DNA of 64,000 bases from Agelaius tricolor (GCA_023055355.1 JALJCS010000035.1:682001-746000), one strand, 5' to 3'. Positions 26,321 through 37,980 are shown, counted from the stretch's first letter. Numbers and translations are program-made. Notes: a model not told the origin generated them from the sequence alone.

Positions 26321-26710
26321 TCCATCCCATCCATCCCATCCCATCCCATCCATCCCATCCCATCCCATCCCATCCCATCCCATCCCATCCCATCCATCCC
26401 ATCCCATCCATCCCATCCCATCCCATCCCATCCCATCCCATCCCATCCCATCCCATCCCATCCATCCCATCCCATCCATCCCATCCCATCCCATCCCATC
26501 CCATCCCATCCCATCCCATCCCATCCCCATCCCATCCCATCCCATCCCATCCCCATCCCCATCCCCATCCCCATCCCATCCCATCCCATCCCATCCCATC
26601 CATCCCATCCCATCCCATCCCATCCCATCCCATCCCATCCCATCCCATCCATCCCATCCCATCCCATCCCATCCCATCCCATCCCATCCCATCCCATCCA
26701 TCCCATCCCA
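26321..26710. repeat. (CCCAT)n pentamer satellite, 390 bp
   Basis: CCCAT pentamers are interrupted by CCAT tetramers and by (CCCCAT)n near 26523-26575. The complementary strand, GGGATGGGATGGG, has tracts of three or four G with two-base loops, strong G-quadruplex potential. Open frames of His/Pro/Ile/Ser or Met/Gly/Trp/Asp are artefacts. Confidence 0.97.
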
Positions 26711-26829
26711 AGGAACAGCCCTCATCCCCGCCTTGCCGGGGATGGATCCCTGCAGAGCTCAGAGCCTGCCCAGGGCTGATCCCGGGGGATGGACGTGAAT
26801 TCGGGATTAGGGATCACAGGATGGACACA

Positions 26830-27520
26830 GCCAGGTTGATACAGGCACTCGTTTGATTGTAAGGCTTAGAAGATTCCCAGTGCAAACCTCTTGAAAATTC
26901 CATTTCCCTCCGGATTTTAGGCAAAGCAGGTTTAACACCACAACATTTCTCCAGTGTGAGCAGAGTAAGCAAAATTTAATATTCAGCAGCATGATAGTTT
27001 AGCTCAAATCAAAGAGCAAGAGCAGCGTCGCCTTTAAAACATTTGAATAACATTTAATATCCTCTGTAGCATTTACTTTTCACAAGCCTCTGCAAAACCA
27101 CCAAATGCTCGCAGAAATTTGGCAAACTGACTTCTGCACAAATCCAGCCCCCCAGATGAGCCGTTCCTTAGTCTCCACTTCACAAAGTTTCACCCAATCA
27201 ACAACAACAAAAAAATCCCAACAAAACCCCAGACAGCGCCTCACGTGCTGGGGGCACCAAAGAAATCCCCTGGTTTGGGTGACCAATGAATGTCCCCAGC
27301 AATGAAAAGCGAACAATTTGTCGGCAGCCCCTGCACTTGAAAACGAATGATCCAAATTATTCAGCGAGTCTCCCTGGATAGTGAATCCATTGAAAGGGGA
27401 TCGAGACAGAGTCATAAATTATTCATTACCCCGAAGAGAATGAAATGCATATAATCATAACAATAATAATAACAACAACAATCGTTACACTAATAATAGC
27501 AACCAGAGCCCAGGCAGCTC
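26830..27520. promoter_or_regulatory. Long AT-rich islet, candidate intronic enhancer
   Basis: About 690 bp with much lower GC than its flanks and no repeat signature. It includes AAATTTAATATTCAGCA, CATTTGAATAACATTTAATAT, ACCCAATCAACAACAA, AAATTATTCAGCG, GTCATAAATTATTCATTACC, AAATGCATATAATCATAAC (POU-like) and a run of AATAATAATAACAACAACAAT (Sox-like). No open frame with domain features. The strongest composition outlier of the intron. Confidence 0.45.
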
Positions 27521-27544
27521 TGCCCAGAGAGCCAGGGAGCCATG

Positions 27545-27690
27545 AAGCCTCCCAGACTTTATTTTCCATTTATCCCAGCCCTGTTTAGAGCGGCTGTGTT
27601 AAATAAAGGAATGTAAAGTGGGTGGACATTTGGAATAAATGTATTTATCGCCGATAGTTGGGCTCGCTCGCCTCGGCCGGGGCCGATGGA
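27545..27690. promoter_or_regulatory. Candidate regulatory islet
   Basis: Has CTTTATTTTCCATTTATCCC, GTTAAATAAAGGAATGT, TTTGGAATAAATGTATTTATCG and GCCGATAG. Continues the AT-rich zone of 26830-27520 after a short GC-rich gap. Confidence 0.35.
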
Positions 27691-28890
27691 CTTTGTGCTC
27701 GGGTCCGCGGCAAGGAGCAGCTCCATGAACTCCCACTCATCCCTGGTGATTGCTCCGTGCAATGGATTGCTCCGTGCCCGGGCTGCTTTTAAGGAGCCCT
27801 TGGCAGTGGCTGCAGCGAGGCGCGTCCTGTCCGCGTGTCCCTGGAAAATTTATCGGTGTCCGCGGGCTGAAAGGGAAGCGCTGGCCTGACACACATCCCT
27901 GGGCTCCGGCTGCTCCTGGCTGCCGTGGGACCTGTTCTGCGGAGCCATTGAGCGGAGAGGCCGCAGCATTTGTCACCCGGCCCGGGTTCCCTGCAGTCGC
28001 TGCCCCGCCGGGGTCCGCCCCGCTCCGGAGCCTTTCAGCCCCCGGCAATTCCCGGCAATTCCCGGCAATTCCGCTGCCCTCGGGAGCATCCTTGACTTGG
28101 GAGCTCCTTCCAGCAGCCCCCGGGGATTTTCTGCGCGGGGAGCTCTCTGCTGGGCGGTATGGGACGTTCGAACGCATTTCCATGCCCGCACGGCGCTGGA
28201 AGGAGCCCGGCTACCCCTTTGGCATGCAAATGAACCCGGGCTGTCCGCAGCGCGGGGCTCGGCCGTGGCACTGGGCCATCCCCGAGTTTCCCACAGGTCA
28301 CAAGGAGGGCTCCGAGGGGCCCGAGGCTCCTTCCTGAGGCTGCCTCGGAGCTTCCTCCACCTGCTGCTCTCCGGGAGGACGGGGGAGAGCTCCTGCTGTT
28401 CCCTGCACGCTGGGAAAAATGGCATTTTAAAGCCAGGGAGCAGCAGGCTGGGCCGGGAAGGGTTAAAGCGCTGGTGGGTCCGGCTCCAGCAGCGTTGGGG
28501 CTGCAGGGGGGGCTCAGCACCCACAGGGCTGGGTTTGGGGGGTCAGTGCTGCAGAGGGGGCTGGGTTTGGGGGGTCAGCACAGCCAGCCCATGGGGGCAT
28601 TTTGGACACCAGTGCTGCAATGGCCTCACAGAGCTGGGTTTGGTTCGGTTTTGGTTTTGGTTTGGTTGCTGAGTTTATCTGCAGTCAGGCTGAGCTGCCC
28701 CAGGAAGGGGTGGGAAGGGGTGGGATGAGGCAGGGCAGGCTCCGGGGCTGGTGCTCAGCCTGGTGCCACCAGCCGGCCTTGGGGACACGTGGGACATGCG
28801 GGGCCCTCCCCGTGTCACGGCGGGAGGGCTGAGCTCGCACATCCTCTGCTGCCGGGCAGCTGCAAGGCAGGGAGCAGAAGATGGAGTTCC
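27691..28890. other. Intronic CpG-moderate sequence with one octamer motif
   Basis: A perfect octamer ATGCAAAT at 28224-28231 sits in CCTTTGGCATGCAAATGAAC, a plausible POU site. A triplicated CAATTCCCGG occurs near 28045-28070. No gene seen. Confidence 0.45.
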
Positions 28891-28894
28891 TGCT

Positions 28895-29150
28895 GGCATT
28901 TTTGTTGGAAGTCGCCTGAGTATTAAGTGGAACACGGTTTTCATTACCAGCTCCGCTTTGGTGCAATAAATCACGAACTAGAAACACACTTCTGGCCTGG
29001 ATTCTGCCCTCAGCTCTGAGTGGCAGTAACCAGAGGCGAAATCCAGCCTCGGCTTCAGCCTTGCAGCCCATATGGTCACCTTTTGGAATTCATTTCTTCT
29101 GGTAATTTCTGTGTAATTAGACAGCACTGAAGGCTGCTTCCTCTCCTGGG
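28895..29150. promoter_or_regulatory. Candidate regulatory islet
   Basis: AT-balanced stretch with GAGTATTAAGTGGAA, TTTTCATTACCAG, GTGCAATAAATCACG, CATATGGTCACC and GGTAATTTCTGTGTAATTAGACAG. Inference only. Confidence 0.35.
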
Positions 29151-29737
29151 CAATGAATGGTGCCGATCTGGTGCCAAAGGTGCCCTTCGCCCCTCACAAA
29201 CCCGTGAGGAGAGACCAGCTCAGCCTCCGGGGCACAATCGGGACCCTCAGCAAGGGGATCCCGGACATCCCCGGAGTGCTGGGAGGCGATGGGGGCACGG
29301 AGCAGCCACGCAGCGCAGAGCCAGCCCTTGCTGCTGGGCTGTACGGAGAGCTCGGGGTGCTGCTGCGAGCCCCAGCTGCCGCTGGAATCTCTGGGAGCCC
29401 ATCCCGCCGAGCAGGACCCTGTAACTGCAGCAGATGCGCTCCCCCCCTCCCCGGGCAGCAATCTAATTTATATCTCATAAGACAGTTTTATTTGCGGGAT
29501 TACCGACGGGTTCCGTGCCAGAGAGCCCCGCGGGCTCCGGCCGCTGCCGCACCAGGGGGAGTGCGGCGCTGGGAAGGAGCCTCCTCGTGCTGGGTTATGG
29601 GGCCATAAAATTATCCCTGCTAGGAGCCGGCCGGCCTTCCAAAGGAGCCATTTAAACGGAAAACAAAGGCAGCCCCTCGCCCCCCTCGCAGCTTCTGTTC
29701 CAACGCCGAGCGTGGACGGGAGGAGAGCGGCAAAGGA
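29151..29737. other. Intronic sequence with small AT-rich spots
   Basis: 29460-29512 (CAATCTAATTTATATCTCAT, CGGGATTACCGAC) and 29598-29660 (CATAAAATTATCCC) stand out; the rest is GC-rich. No gene seen. Confidence 0.4.
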
Positions 29738-29880
29738 GGGTGCGCTGGAGCCGGGCTCTGTGCTGGAGCCAGGCTCAGATGGGGTTTGTTAGAACCGGGC
29801 TCAGATGGGGTTTGCTGGAGCCGGGCTCTGTGCTGGAGCCGGGCTTAGATGGGGTTTGCTGGAGCCCGGCTCTGTGTGCT
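29738..29880. repeat. Short tandem duplication around CTGGAGCCGGGCTC
   Basis: Alternating blocks TGTGCTGGAGCCGGGCT and AGATGGGGTTTGCTGGAGC recur three to four times. Confidence 0.85.
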
Positions 29881-29945
29881 CGGATGCTGCTGCCGGGATC
29901 CTTTCTGAGTAATCGGCTCCAGCTCCGAGGGACAGGGGGAGAGCG

Positions 29946-30004
29946 GGAGGAGGAGGAGGAGGAGGAGGAGGAGGAGGAGGAGGAGGAGGAGGAGGAGGAG
30001 GAGA
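29946..30004. repeat. (GGA)n trinucleotide, about 19 copies
   Basis: Perfect GGA/GAG run; it reads as poly-Glu or poly-Ser in fortuitous frames. Confidence 0.97.
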
Positions 30005-31750
30005 AGCCATTTCTCTCCTCAGCGCTGCTTTCCTCGGGCGGGGATGGAGCCCTGCTCCCCCCGGGTGTTTGGATGGGAGGGCAGCCCTGGCTGATGGATT
30101 TGCTCCTGTTCTGCCAGAGGCAGCAGCACAGCCCCGAGCGGGACAGGGAGCAGAGGGGAAGGTGCAGCCTCCAGGAACGTGGCTGCCCCGGGTGCTGGGG
30201 GGGCTCCCGCAGCCCCTCCTCTGCTCTGGGAACCCCCAAAGGCAGCCCCAGCAGTTGGGGCTCGGTGGAGCACGGGGCATGCAGCCTCCAGCTTCCCCCA
30301 GCTCCAGCTGCTCTCCTGCAGCTGCAGGAGCGGGGATTTCACCTCCCTGGCTGGCTCCTGGGGCCAGGGAGACAAAATGGGCTTTTTGAGTGGTGCCCTA
30401 GCCAGGTATAGCCCCCTGCTCTGAGATTGACTCTTGGGAGGAAATTGATAGAGAATTGGGGGGGGAAAGTTTCTTTTTTTTTTTTTTTTTTATTTTTGCA
30501 TGTCCTGTGCATCCAGCTCTGAAAATCAGAAAATCAGACTGATTTGGCCAGGGGTGTGCAGCCGTGTTGGGGGAACATTTCCATCCGTGGGAAGCACCCT
30601 GCAGCTCAGTCCCCATCACAGCCGTGCTCAGCTGCTCGTGCTCAGTCCCGGTGTGAGGTGCCAGGCAGGGAAGTGCTCCTCGAGGCACGGGTTGTGACCG
30701 GATTGCAGAGGTTGTGAGCACACCCGGGCACGGTGAGAGCAGCTCGTCCTTGCCCCGGTAGCTGGGGCAGCACCTGCCCTTCCCAGAGAGCTCCCCCACC
30801 TTCCCAGCCTCATCTCCCATCCTCCCTCACTCCTTCCTCTCAGGGGAAGCAGGAGCTCAAAGCCTCTCTGGCAAACAGAAAACAATGCCCAAACCCTCCG
30901 GGGAGAGAAAACCCCTCTGGTTTCACCCCCCAGCAGCACCCGGAGCTGGGGCTGGGCCGGACCTGAGCACTCTTGGGGGACACAAAGGGACAGTCCAAGG
31001 TCTGTCCCCACCGCAGGGTGGATGCTGGGGAGGCAGCCCCAGCCTCTAAACAACTCTCCAAGCTCCCAGCCTCCTGAGAGTTTAATTTTTGGGAAGCTTT
31101 AACATCCCCAGCTTAGCAAGCTCTGAAAGAAAGGTCAGCTAATCCCTGCGAGCGTCTGAATGAATTCAGGCCCAGAAGTGAGATTACTGAGCAGGGGAGG
31201 GGAGGCCAGGGAGCTGCATGGATGCAGGGACCCTTCCCAGAGTCAGGCCTGGCTGGCTAAAGGAATGAGAAATGCACCTTTTATTGCAGTTCCCAGCCCC
31301 TCAGCGGGAGGGAGGGGTGGGCAATGCTCCCAGCTCCTCCTCAGCAGCACGGGGTGGTGAAGGGGGGCCCTGAGTGTCCCCATCCATGGAGGGACAGCAG
31401 GGACACTGGGGTGTCCTGTGGGCACAGAGCAGCACCCACGGCCTTTGCTCTGGGTGTCAGCTCAAGCTTTTAGGGGAAAAAACCCCAAACCCAGGGTCCT
31501 CACGTCCCTCTTTGGCTGCTTGGGCTCCAGGTCCGTGTCTGGAGGCACCGAGGTGGCAGCAGGCACCAGGCACAGGGTGGCACTGGCAGAACAAGGAATT
31601 CAGGGCACTGTGGCCGTGCTGTGGTTGAGGTGGCCTTTGAGGGACACCTGAGCTGTGTCTGGGCTGAGCAGGGTGAGGTGGGCACCGTGCAGGGCTGCAG
31701 GGCAGTGCGGGCACCCCCAGCCTCTCTGTGAGCCCCAGGGATGACACGGC
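30005..31750. other. Intronic sequence, no gene seen
   Basis: Contains a poly-T run at 30473-30492 and otherwise GC-rich unique DNA. No domain or RNA gene recognised. Confidence 0.5.
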
Positions 31751-32365
31751 AGCAGTGCTAAGGACAGCAGGACAGCAGTGCTAAGGACAGCAGGACAGCA
31801 GTGCTAAGGACAGCACAGCTAAGGACAGCAGTGCTAAGGACAGCAGAGCTAAGGACAGCAGGACAGCAGTGCTAAGGACAGCAGGACAGCAGAGCTAAGG
31901 ACAGCAGGACAGCAGAGCTAAGGACAGCAGAGCTAAGGACAGCAGGACAGCAGAGCTAAGGACAGCAGTGCTAAGGACAGCAGTGCTAAGGACAGCAGGA
32001 CAGCAGTGCTAAGGACAGCAGAGCTAAGGACAGCAGGACAGCAGTGCTAAGGACAGCAGTGCTAAGGACAGCAGTGCTAAGGACAGCAGAGCTAAGGACA
32101 GCAGGACAGCAGCGCTAAGGACAGCAGGACAGCAGTGCTAAGGACAGCAGGACAGCAGTGCTAAGGACAGCAGGACAGCAGAGCTAAGGACAGCAGAGCT
32201 AAGGACAGCAGGACAGCAGAGCTAAGGACAGCAGTGCTAAGGACAGCAGTGCTAAGGACAGCAGGACAGCAGTGCTAAGGACAGCAGAGCTAAGGACAGC
32301 AGGACAGCAGTGCTAAGGACAGCAGTGCTAAGGACAGCAGTGCTAAGGACAGCAGAGCTAAGGAC
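31751..32365. repeat. Compound minisatellite AGCAGTGCTAAGGAC (15 bp) and AGCAGGAC (8 bp)
   Basis: About 615 bp built from two modules, the 15-mer (GTG or GAG variants) and an 8-mer, in irregular order. The + strand has CTAAGG with TAA stops; the - strand frames are short Leu/Ser/Ala runs. Confidence 0.96.
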
Positions 32366-33009
32366 GGGCTCCTCTCCTGCCAATGCAGGGCCCTCTCCGT
32401 GCAGAGCATCAGAGCAGAGCCCCTGAGAGCAGCAGGAGCAGGGCATGGCCCGGGTGAGCCACGGTAACCTGGCTGCAGTGTGCCAGCACAGACACCCCGG
32501 GCCCAGGCCCCTGCCAGCTCCCCACAGGGGCATTCAGGCCACAGGGGCCTCTCTGCTGGCCCCAGACTCTGCTCTGCACGGCATAATCCTCTCTCTTCTC
32601 TGCTGGTAACTGCACAACCGGCAGCTTGCACTTGGAAGGGTTCATCCCACTGCAGAGAGCCGGGGGCTCTCAGCCAGGAGCTGCTGCCCAGGGGTGGCCC
32701 TGCACCCTCAGTGCCCAGGGACAGGGGTGACCCTGCACCCTCAGTGCCCAGTGGTGGCCCTGCCCTCTCAGTGCCCAGGGACAGGGGTGAACCTGCCCCA
32801 GTGGTGCCCTGGCCCGGCAAGAGGAGCGCAGGGCTGTGCCAGGACTGAGAGCAGGGCACAGCGCTGTCCTTGGCAGGGTGAGAGGGTCCATCCCGTGTCC
32901 CTGCTGTCCCCTCGTGTCCCAGCCCTGGCTGAGCCCCCCTGAGCCTCCCCAGCCGCCCCCTCCTCAGCTCCCGCCCCTCCAGACGCTGCCCCCGGCCATT
33001 CAGGCTCTC
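32366..33009. other. Intronic sequence, no gene seen
   Basis: Includes a small duplication around CCCAGGGACAGGGGTGACCC (32713-32800). Otherwise unique GC-rich DNA. Confidence 0.5.
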
Positions 33010-33135
33010 TCCGGATCATTAAACATATTGAGCAACACCAGTCCTGTGACTGGTTAATTAGTAAAGACCTGACTAATTAGTTAATCGTGTTTACGAGCGC
33101 TTTGAGAGCGCTCAGTGTCATTATCTGGAGTTCTG
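33010..33135. promoter_or_regulatory. Candidate enhancer core with inverted homeodomain sites
   Basis: Two nested hairpin-like motifs: CCAGTC CTGT GACTGG (33038-33053) and TAATTAGT (33055-33062) facing ACTAATTA (33072-33079) with a 9-bp spacer. These are followed by GTTAATC (33080-33086), GTGTTTAC (forkhead-like) and a duplicated AGCGCT. The islet is sharply AT-rich between GC-rich flanks. The arrangement suggests paired homeodomain binding, by inference. Confidence 0.48.
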
Positions 33136-33510
33136 AGCGGCCCCGGGTGCCCCTCCCGTCCAGGGCTCCCCAGCCTTTGTCTCTGCTCCCCCGGCCTGGG
33201 GCTGGGATGGCAGCTTGGGCCTTCTCCCCTGTCACAGGGGTCCCACACAGCCTCTGGAGGGGTCAGAAAAGCCCCTCACAAGTGTCCCTGCACCCTGGCA
33301 CGCTGAGCTGCTCTTCCAAAGCCACCCCTGGAGGAGGCAGGGCTGGCTCTGCGTGCTCCCCTCACCCCACAGCCCCCTAAGGGACGATCAGCCACATCCA
33401 GCCTTGTTCTCCCTCCCCAGTCCCAAACCCAGCCCCCAGTGCCGTGGACACCTCGGAGCTGGGAGCCTCCTGTTCTTTATGAGAGAAATCAGATTCCCAG
33501 AAAAAGGCAA
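33136..33510. other. Intronic spacer, no gene seen
   Basis: Unique GC-rich DNA; nothing recognised. Confidence 0.5.
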
Positions 33511-33719
33511 AGGAGAGGAGAGGAGAGGAGAGGAGAGGAGAGGAGAGGAGAGGAGAGGAGAGGAGAGGAGAGGAGAGGAGAGGAGAGGAGAGGAGAGGAG
33601 AGGAGAGGAGAGGAGAGGAGAGGAGAGGAGAGGAGAGGAGAGGAGAGGAGAGGAGAGGAGAGGAGAGGAGAGGAGAGGAGAGGAGAGGAGAGGAGAGGAG
33701 AGGAGAGGAGAGGAGAGGA
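33511..33719. repeat. (AGGAG)n pentamer, 209 bp, nearly perfect
   Basis: About 42 uninterrupted AGGAG units. Homopurine on + and homopyrimidine on -, with mirror symmetry, so able to form triplex H-DNA. The lack of variants suggests recent expansion or active slippage. Confidence 0.98.
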
Positions 33720-35100
33720 TCTCATCTGCCCAGAGGAACGGGAATGGGGTTTGTTAGTCAGGGAGGGTCTTGGCATCCCTGAAGAATCGCCAAGTCTGAT
33801 CTCCTTGGGACTGTCCTAATTCATAAAAATGTCATCAGCTCGTTAAGCACCCTCATAAAGAGCCCCAGGCACCCCCTTATCACTGTGGGATCTGCAGGGG
33901 AGGCTGCCAGCACCAGCTGCAGACACAGCCACCCCCAGGGAGCACCTCAGCACAGAGGGAATCTGCCTCTGGAGCTGCCCCAGAGCTGTCAAATCACCCA
34001 GGGCTGCCACAGGAGCAGGGCTGGGCAATGTTTCTGTCCCTGGGAGCTGGCTGAGGTGCACATGGGCACTGACAGTGACTCTGCTGCTGCCTTCACCCCA
34101 GCCCTGCTGTCCCAGGCTGCAGCTGGAGCTCCTGGGTTCTGAAAGCTCCCAGAGGCGAGGTCAGGACCTGCCAGCCCCAGGTGCCCCTCGCCTGAGGGGG
34201 GATGCTGCTGCAGGAGCTGCTGGCTGCGAGGGGGAGCAGAATTTCCTCCTGGAAATCCTCCCTGCCCTGGGGGCTGCCAGTGAAGGGGCACCAAAAGGGG
34301 CACCAAGCAGAATGGCAGTGATAGTGGGGATGGAGCCCAGCTCAGGCTCGGGGACTGGGCTGGCACTGGCCATACTGGTCCAGAGAAGGCCCCTGTGGGT
34401 GCAGGGTCCTGCTTCCAACGTGAGCAGCACCAGATTGCCTGGGGGGTGCTTGAGTATGGAGCAGGTGGGGTTTATTTTGTAATTTGGGGTTTGGGGTTTC
34501 TCTGTCATTTGGGGTTTCTCTGTCATTTGGGGGGTTTCTCTGTCATTTGGGGGGGGATCTGAATCACAGTGGGATCCTTGCAGTTCATTTTAGACATGTA
34601 TCAGTGGTAAGAGTGGTTTAGTGGCTCCCACTTCCACGGGTCACACACCCAGGACATCTCCAGTGGTTTATATGGATTAACTGCTACGGGAGAAGGGCTT
34701 AGAGGAGGGTGGGACCATTTGGAGTCTGGAAATTTGATTCTCAGCTGTGCTGCATTGCTGTCCCCATGTGTAAAGGTCAGAAGGGGCCCTGGGCCCTCTG
34801 TGGGCTGTGGCCCCAGCTGTTGTCACCCCCAGGAGGGAGCCCAGGGGTTCCTGGTGCCTGCAGGAAGGGCAGCAGCACCAGAGCTCACTTTGGGTCCTTG
34901 CACAAGACAAACTTTCCTCTTTGTCCACCCTCCTGCCCCCCATCCTCCTGTCAGAAGCAGTTTCTGTGCTCTCCTGCAGGCAGGGAACCCCAGGAGCCCT
35001 TCCCCATCCTCCCACTGCTGGGCTGGGGGAAACTCCTTCCCTGCCAAGTGCTCCTGGGCCAGGCAGGGCCCGGGCCCTGCTATCAGCCTGGGGGCTGGCA
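33720..35100. other. Intronic sequence, no gene seen
   Basis: 33790-33850 is AT-richer (CCTAATTCATAAAAATG). 34480-34560 holds three copies of TTTCTCTGTCATTTGGGG. No gene. Confidence 0.5.
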
Positions 35101-35180
35101 CGGTGTCCCTTGGTGTCCCTCGGTGTCCCTTGGTGTCCCTTGGTGTCCCTCGGTGTCCCTCTGTGTTCCTCGGTGTCCCC
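35101..35180. repeat. 10-bp tandem repeat YGGTGTCCCT, eight copies
   Basis: Near-perfect decamers, C/T at the first base. Confidence 0.94.
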
Positions 35181-35765
35181 TGGGTGCCAGAGCTGTCCCT
35201 GTGCCCCAGCATTCCCAGGCAGAGGAGAGCAGAGGCTGCTCCATCTCTGCCTCAGGCAGGCAGGCAGGGAGGCAAACAGGGCCGCACCTGGGACGTGTCA
35301 GGGTTGGTTTTGCAGCACCACACGGGCAGTGACAGCAGCTCCGTGGGGGCGGGAGCAGGCGCAGCAGGGCAGATTTATGGCCGTGGGTCAGGCCCAGGCT
35401 GAGCCAAACCTCCTGCCTAGCATCAGTTTTATGAACAAGATGAAGTGCAGAGCCTCCAGTGCGGGCGCCCTGTGAGAGGAGAAACGCTGGAGAGGAGCAG
35501 CAGGGGGTTCTGTGAGGGGCCAGGCTGCCCCTCCCTGCCCTGCTCGGGCTTTGGGGTGCAGGAGCAGCACTGAGCAGCCCCAGCAGCTGCTGGGCCTGGT
35601 CCCACAGCCCCAGAGAGCTCACGGGCTGGGAGCCATGAGTGCAGCAGCTGGAGGCTGCAGGAAGCAGGAGGAAAGGGCTCCCCTCGTTCAAACAAAATAA
35701 AATTCACAGCAATTCCCAGCCCTGCAGAAGGGAGCAACGCCAGACAGGGAACTGAAACCTCGGAG

Positions 35766-35840
35766 ACAATTCCAATTCCAATTCCAATTCCAATTCCAAT
35801 TCCAATTCCGATTCCAAATCCAAATCCAATTCCAAATCCA
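35766..35840. repeat. (CCAATT)n / (CCAAAT)n hexamer
   Basis: About 12 hexamers. The later ones drift to CCAAAT and CCGATT. Confidence 0.96.
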
Positions 35841-36506
35841 TCCCCAGTTGGGCATGGGGCAGCCGGGCCACGGAGATGCTGTGGGCATTGTCACAGTACC
35901 ACAGGACACCAGGGCCAGGCCAGGGCTTCCCTTCCTGGCCAGACACCCAGACTGAAACTCTTGTAAACTCAGAACCTCATAGAAAAGATGAAGCGAAATT
36001 CCTGGAGGCTCCCGGCTCTGCCTGAGATCGGCGTGGGACAGACCTTTGTCCCAGATGTGGTGAGATTGTCACTTCATCACCGTCTGGTACTGAAAGCTGC
36101 GTTTCAGCTGGGCTTTGACGGGTAATTGATGGATGATGCAATGGTTGTTGTGCCTGCAGCCTTGTCCTCTTTGGCAATGCCTTTTGATGTCCCTCTTCAA
36201 AGGACACATCCTGCCCTTTCCCTGCCAAGGGGTGACCAGGAAAGTCTTGGCAAACACCAGGAAAGTGCCTGTGGTGTTGAGGCTGCTCCTCCTTCACCCC
36301 ATCCCGAGGCAGGCGAGGTGAATTTTATTTCTGACACCTTTTCTCTATTGGGGCACATCCCAGGTGGACTGGGGGGGGTCAGTGCAGTCCTTTGCCAGGG
36401 GGTGCTGGGTACCCCCACAACGCCCTGGGCAAACAAAGGGCACGGCCCAGTGGCTCTGAGTGAGTCACAAATCCTCCCCTTGGATCCGTGATCTCATGAG
36501 AATGCT
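35841..36506. other. Intronic sequence, no gene seen
   Basis: 36055-36200 is less GC-rich (TAATTGATGGATGATGCAATGG) and may be a weak regulatory islet. Otherwise nothing. Confidence 0.42.
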
Positions 36507-36560
36507 GTTATTTATTTATTTACTTACTTACTTACTTATTTATTTCTGTATTTATTTATT
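36507..36560. repeat. (TTTA)n / (CTTA)n tetranucleotide
   Basis: TTTA runs flank a core of five to six CTTA units. Confidence 0.95.
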
Positions 36561-36970
36561 GATGGGACTCCAAGGGCTCGATTCATGCAGGATAAAGCCT
36601 GTGCAGGAGCTGGTGGCAGCTGCTCCTCTGGAGCTCATGGGGACGTCCCACTGATCCCAGTGGGAGCAGGGCAGAGCTGCAGGGGAAACGCCAGGGCTGG
36701 GATGGGATTCCTGTGCTGGGGAGGAACCCAGGCAGCTCCTGCTGCACCAGCTGCAAAGGGCACAGCTCTCCAGGCAGCTCCAGGTGCCCCGAGGCTTCCA
36801 GCCACTGTGGGGTTATTTTCCAGGGAAGCCACAGTCAGAGCTCAGCTCCCTCTGCTCCACTCCAGCTTTCACTCTCAGTACTGCTGTGGTGAGCACCAAA
36901 CACCTTCTGGCTCAGCAGGGCTGCCCAGGACCCTCACCAGAGCCTGCTCTGGGGCTGACAAGGAGAGCAG

Positions 36971-37492
36971 GCATGCTGCTGCAGCCCAGGCAGCCAGGCA
37001 GGCAGGTCAGTGATGCTGCTCCAGCCCAGGCAGGTCAGGGATGCTGCTCCAGCCCAGGCAGGTCAGGGATGCTGCTCCAACCCAACCAGGCAGGTCAGGG
37101 ATGCTGCTCCAACCCAACCAGGCAGGTCAGTGATGCTGCTCCAACCCAACCAGGCAGGTCAGTGATGCTGCTCCAACCCAACCAGGCAGGTCAGTGATGC
37201 TGCTCCAGCCCAACCAGGCAGGTCAGTGATGCTGCTCCAACCCAACCAGGCAGGTCAGTGATGCTGCTCCAGCCCAGGCAGGTCAGTGATGCTGCTCCAG
37301 CCCAGGCAGGTCAGTGATGCTGCTCCAACCCAACCAGGCAGGTCAGTGATGCTGCTCCAGCCCAGGCAGGTCAGTGATGCTGCTCCAGCCCAACCAGGCA
37401 GGTCAGGGATGCTCCCCCAGCCCAGGCAGGTCAGGGATGCTGCTCCAGCCCAGCCCAGGCAGGTCAGTGATGCTCCCCCAGCCCAGGCAGGC
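36971..37492. repeat. 28/32-bp minisatellite, GATGCTGCTCCARCCCARCC...
   Basis: About 17 copies. The short form carries CAGCCCAGGCAGGTCAG and the long form adds AACCAGG. Every unit has GGCAGGTCAG plus GATGCT. Confidence 0.95.
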
Positions 37493-37980
37493 TGGTGAGG
37501 ACGCTCCTGCAGTGGCTGTGCTGAAGCTTGGGAGCAGCTGCTTGTCCTGCAGCTGGATTTGAGCCTGGCTCTGGCTGGGAGGGCTCCACAGCCCTCAGCA
37601 AAGCCCGGCCTGTGCACGGAATGGGGCAGGAGGAGTCTCTCTGGGGAGGGGGGAGCTCCTTGCTGAGCCCTGGAGCCACATCCCAACATCCCTGGGAGGG
37701 GACACGGGGCTGGGGGACACTGCAGGGACATCGGGACTGGTGCAGGAGGGGGTGAATGGACCAGAGGGATCCTGATCCAAGCCAGGTGTAAGGATTCCAT
37801 CCTCCCAGCACTGTGGGCAGTGGAGCTCCTCACACTGGGATGGATGCAGAGGATGACAGGGGATTTGTGGCTGTGGGGGGAAAGGGGGGGCTCAGATGCT
37901 CCATGGACATGGAAGGGGAGCTTGACTCCCCCTTTGTGTTTGTGCTGGCAGGAGAAAACTGAGCAGTGTCTGCACACCTC

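Noticed and set aside
29946..30004. Poly-Glu coding exon from (GGA)n
   Set aside because: No flanking splice sites or domain; trinucleotide slippage is sufficient.
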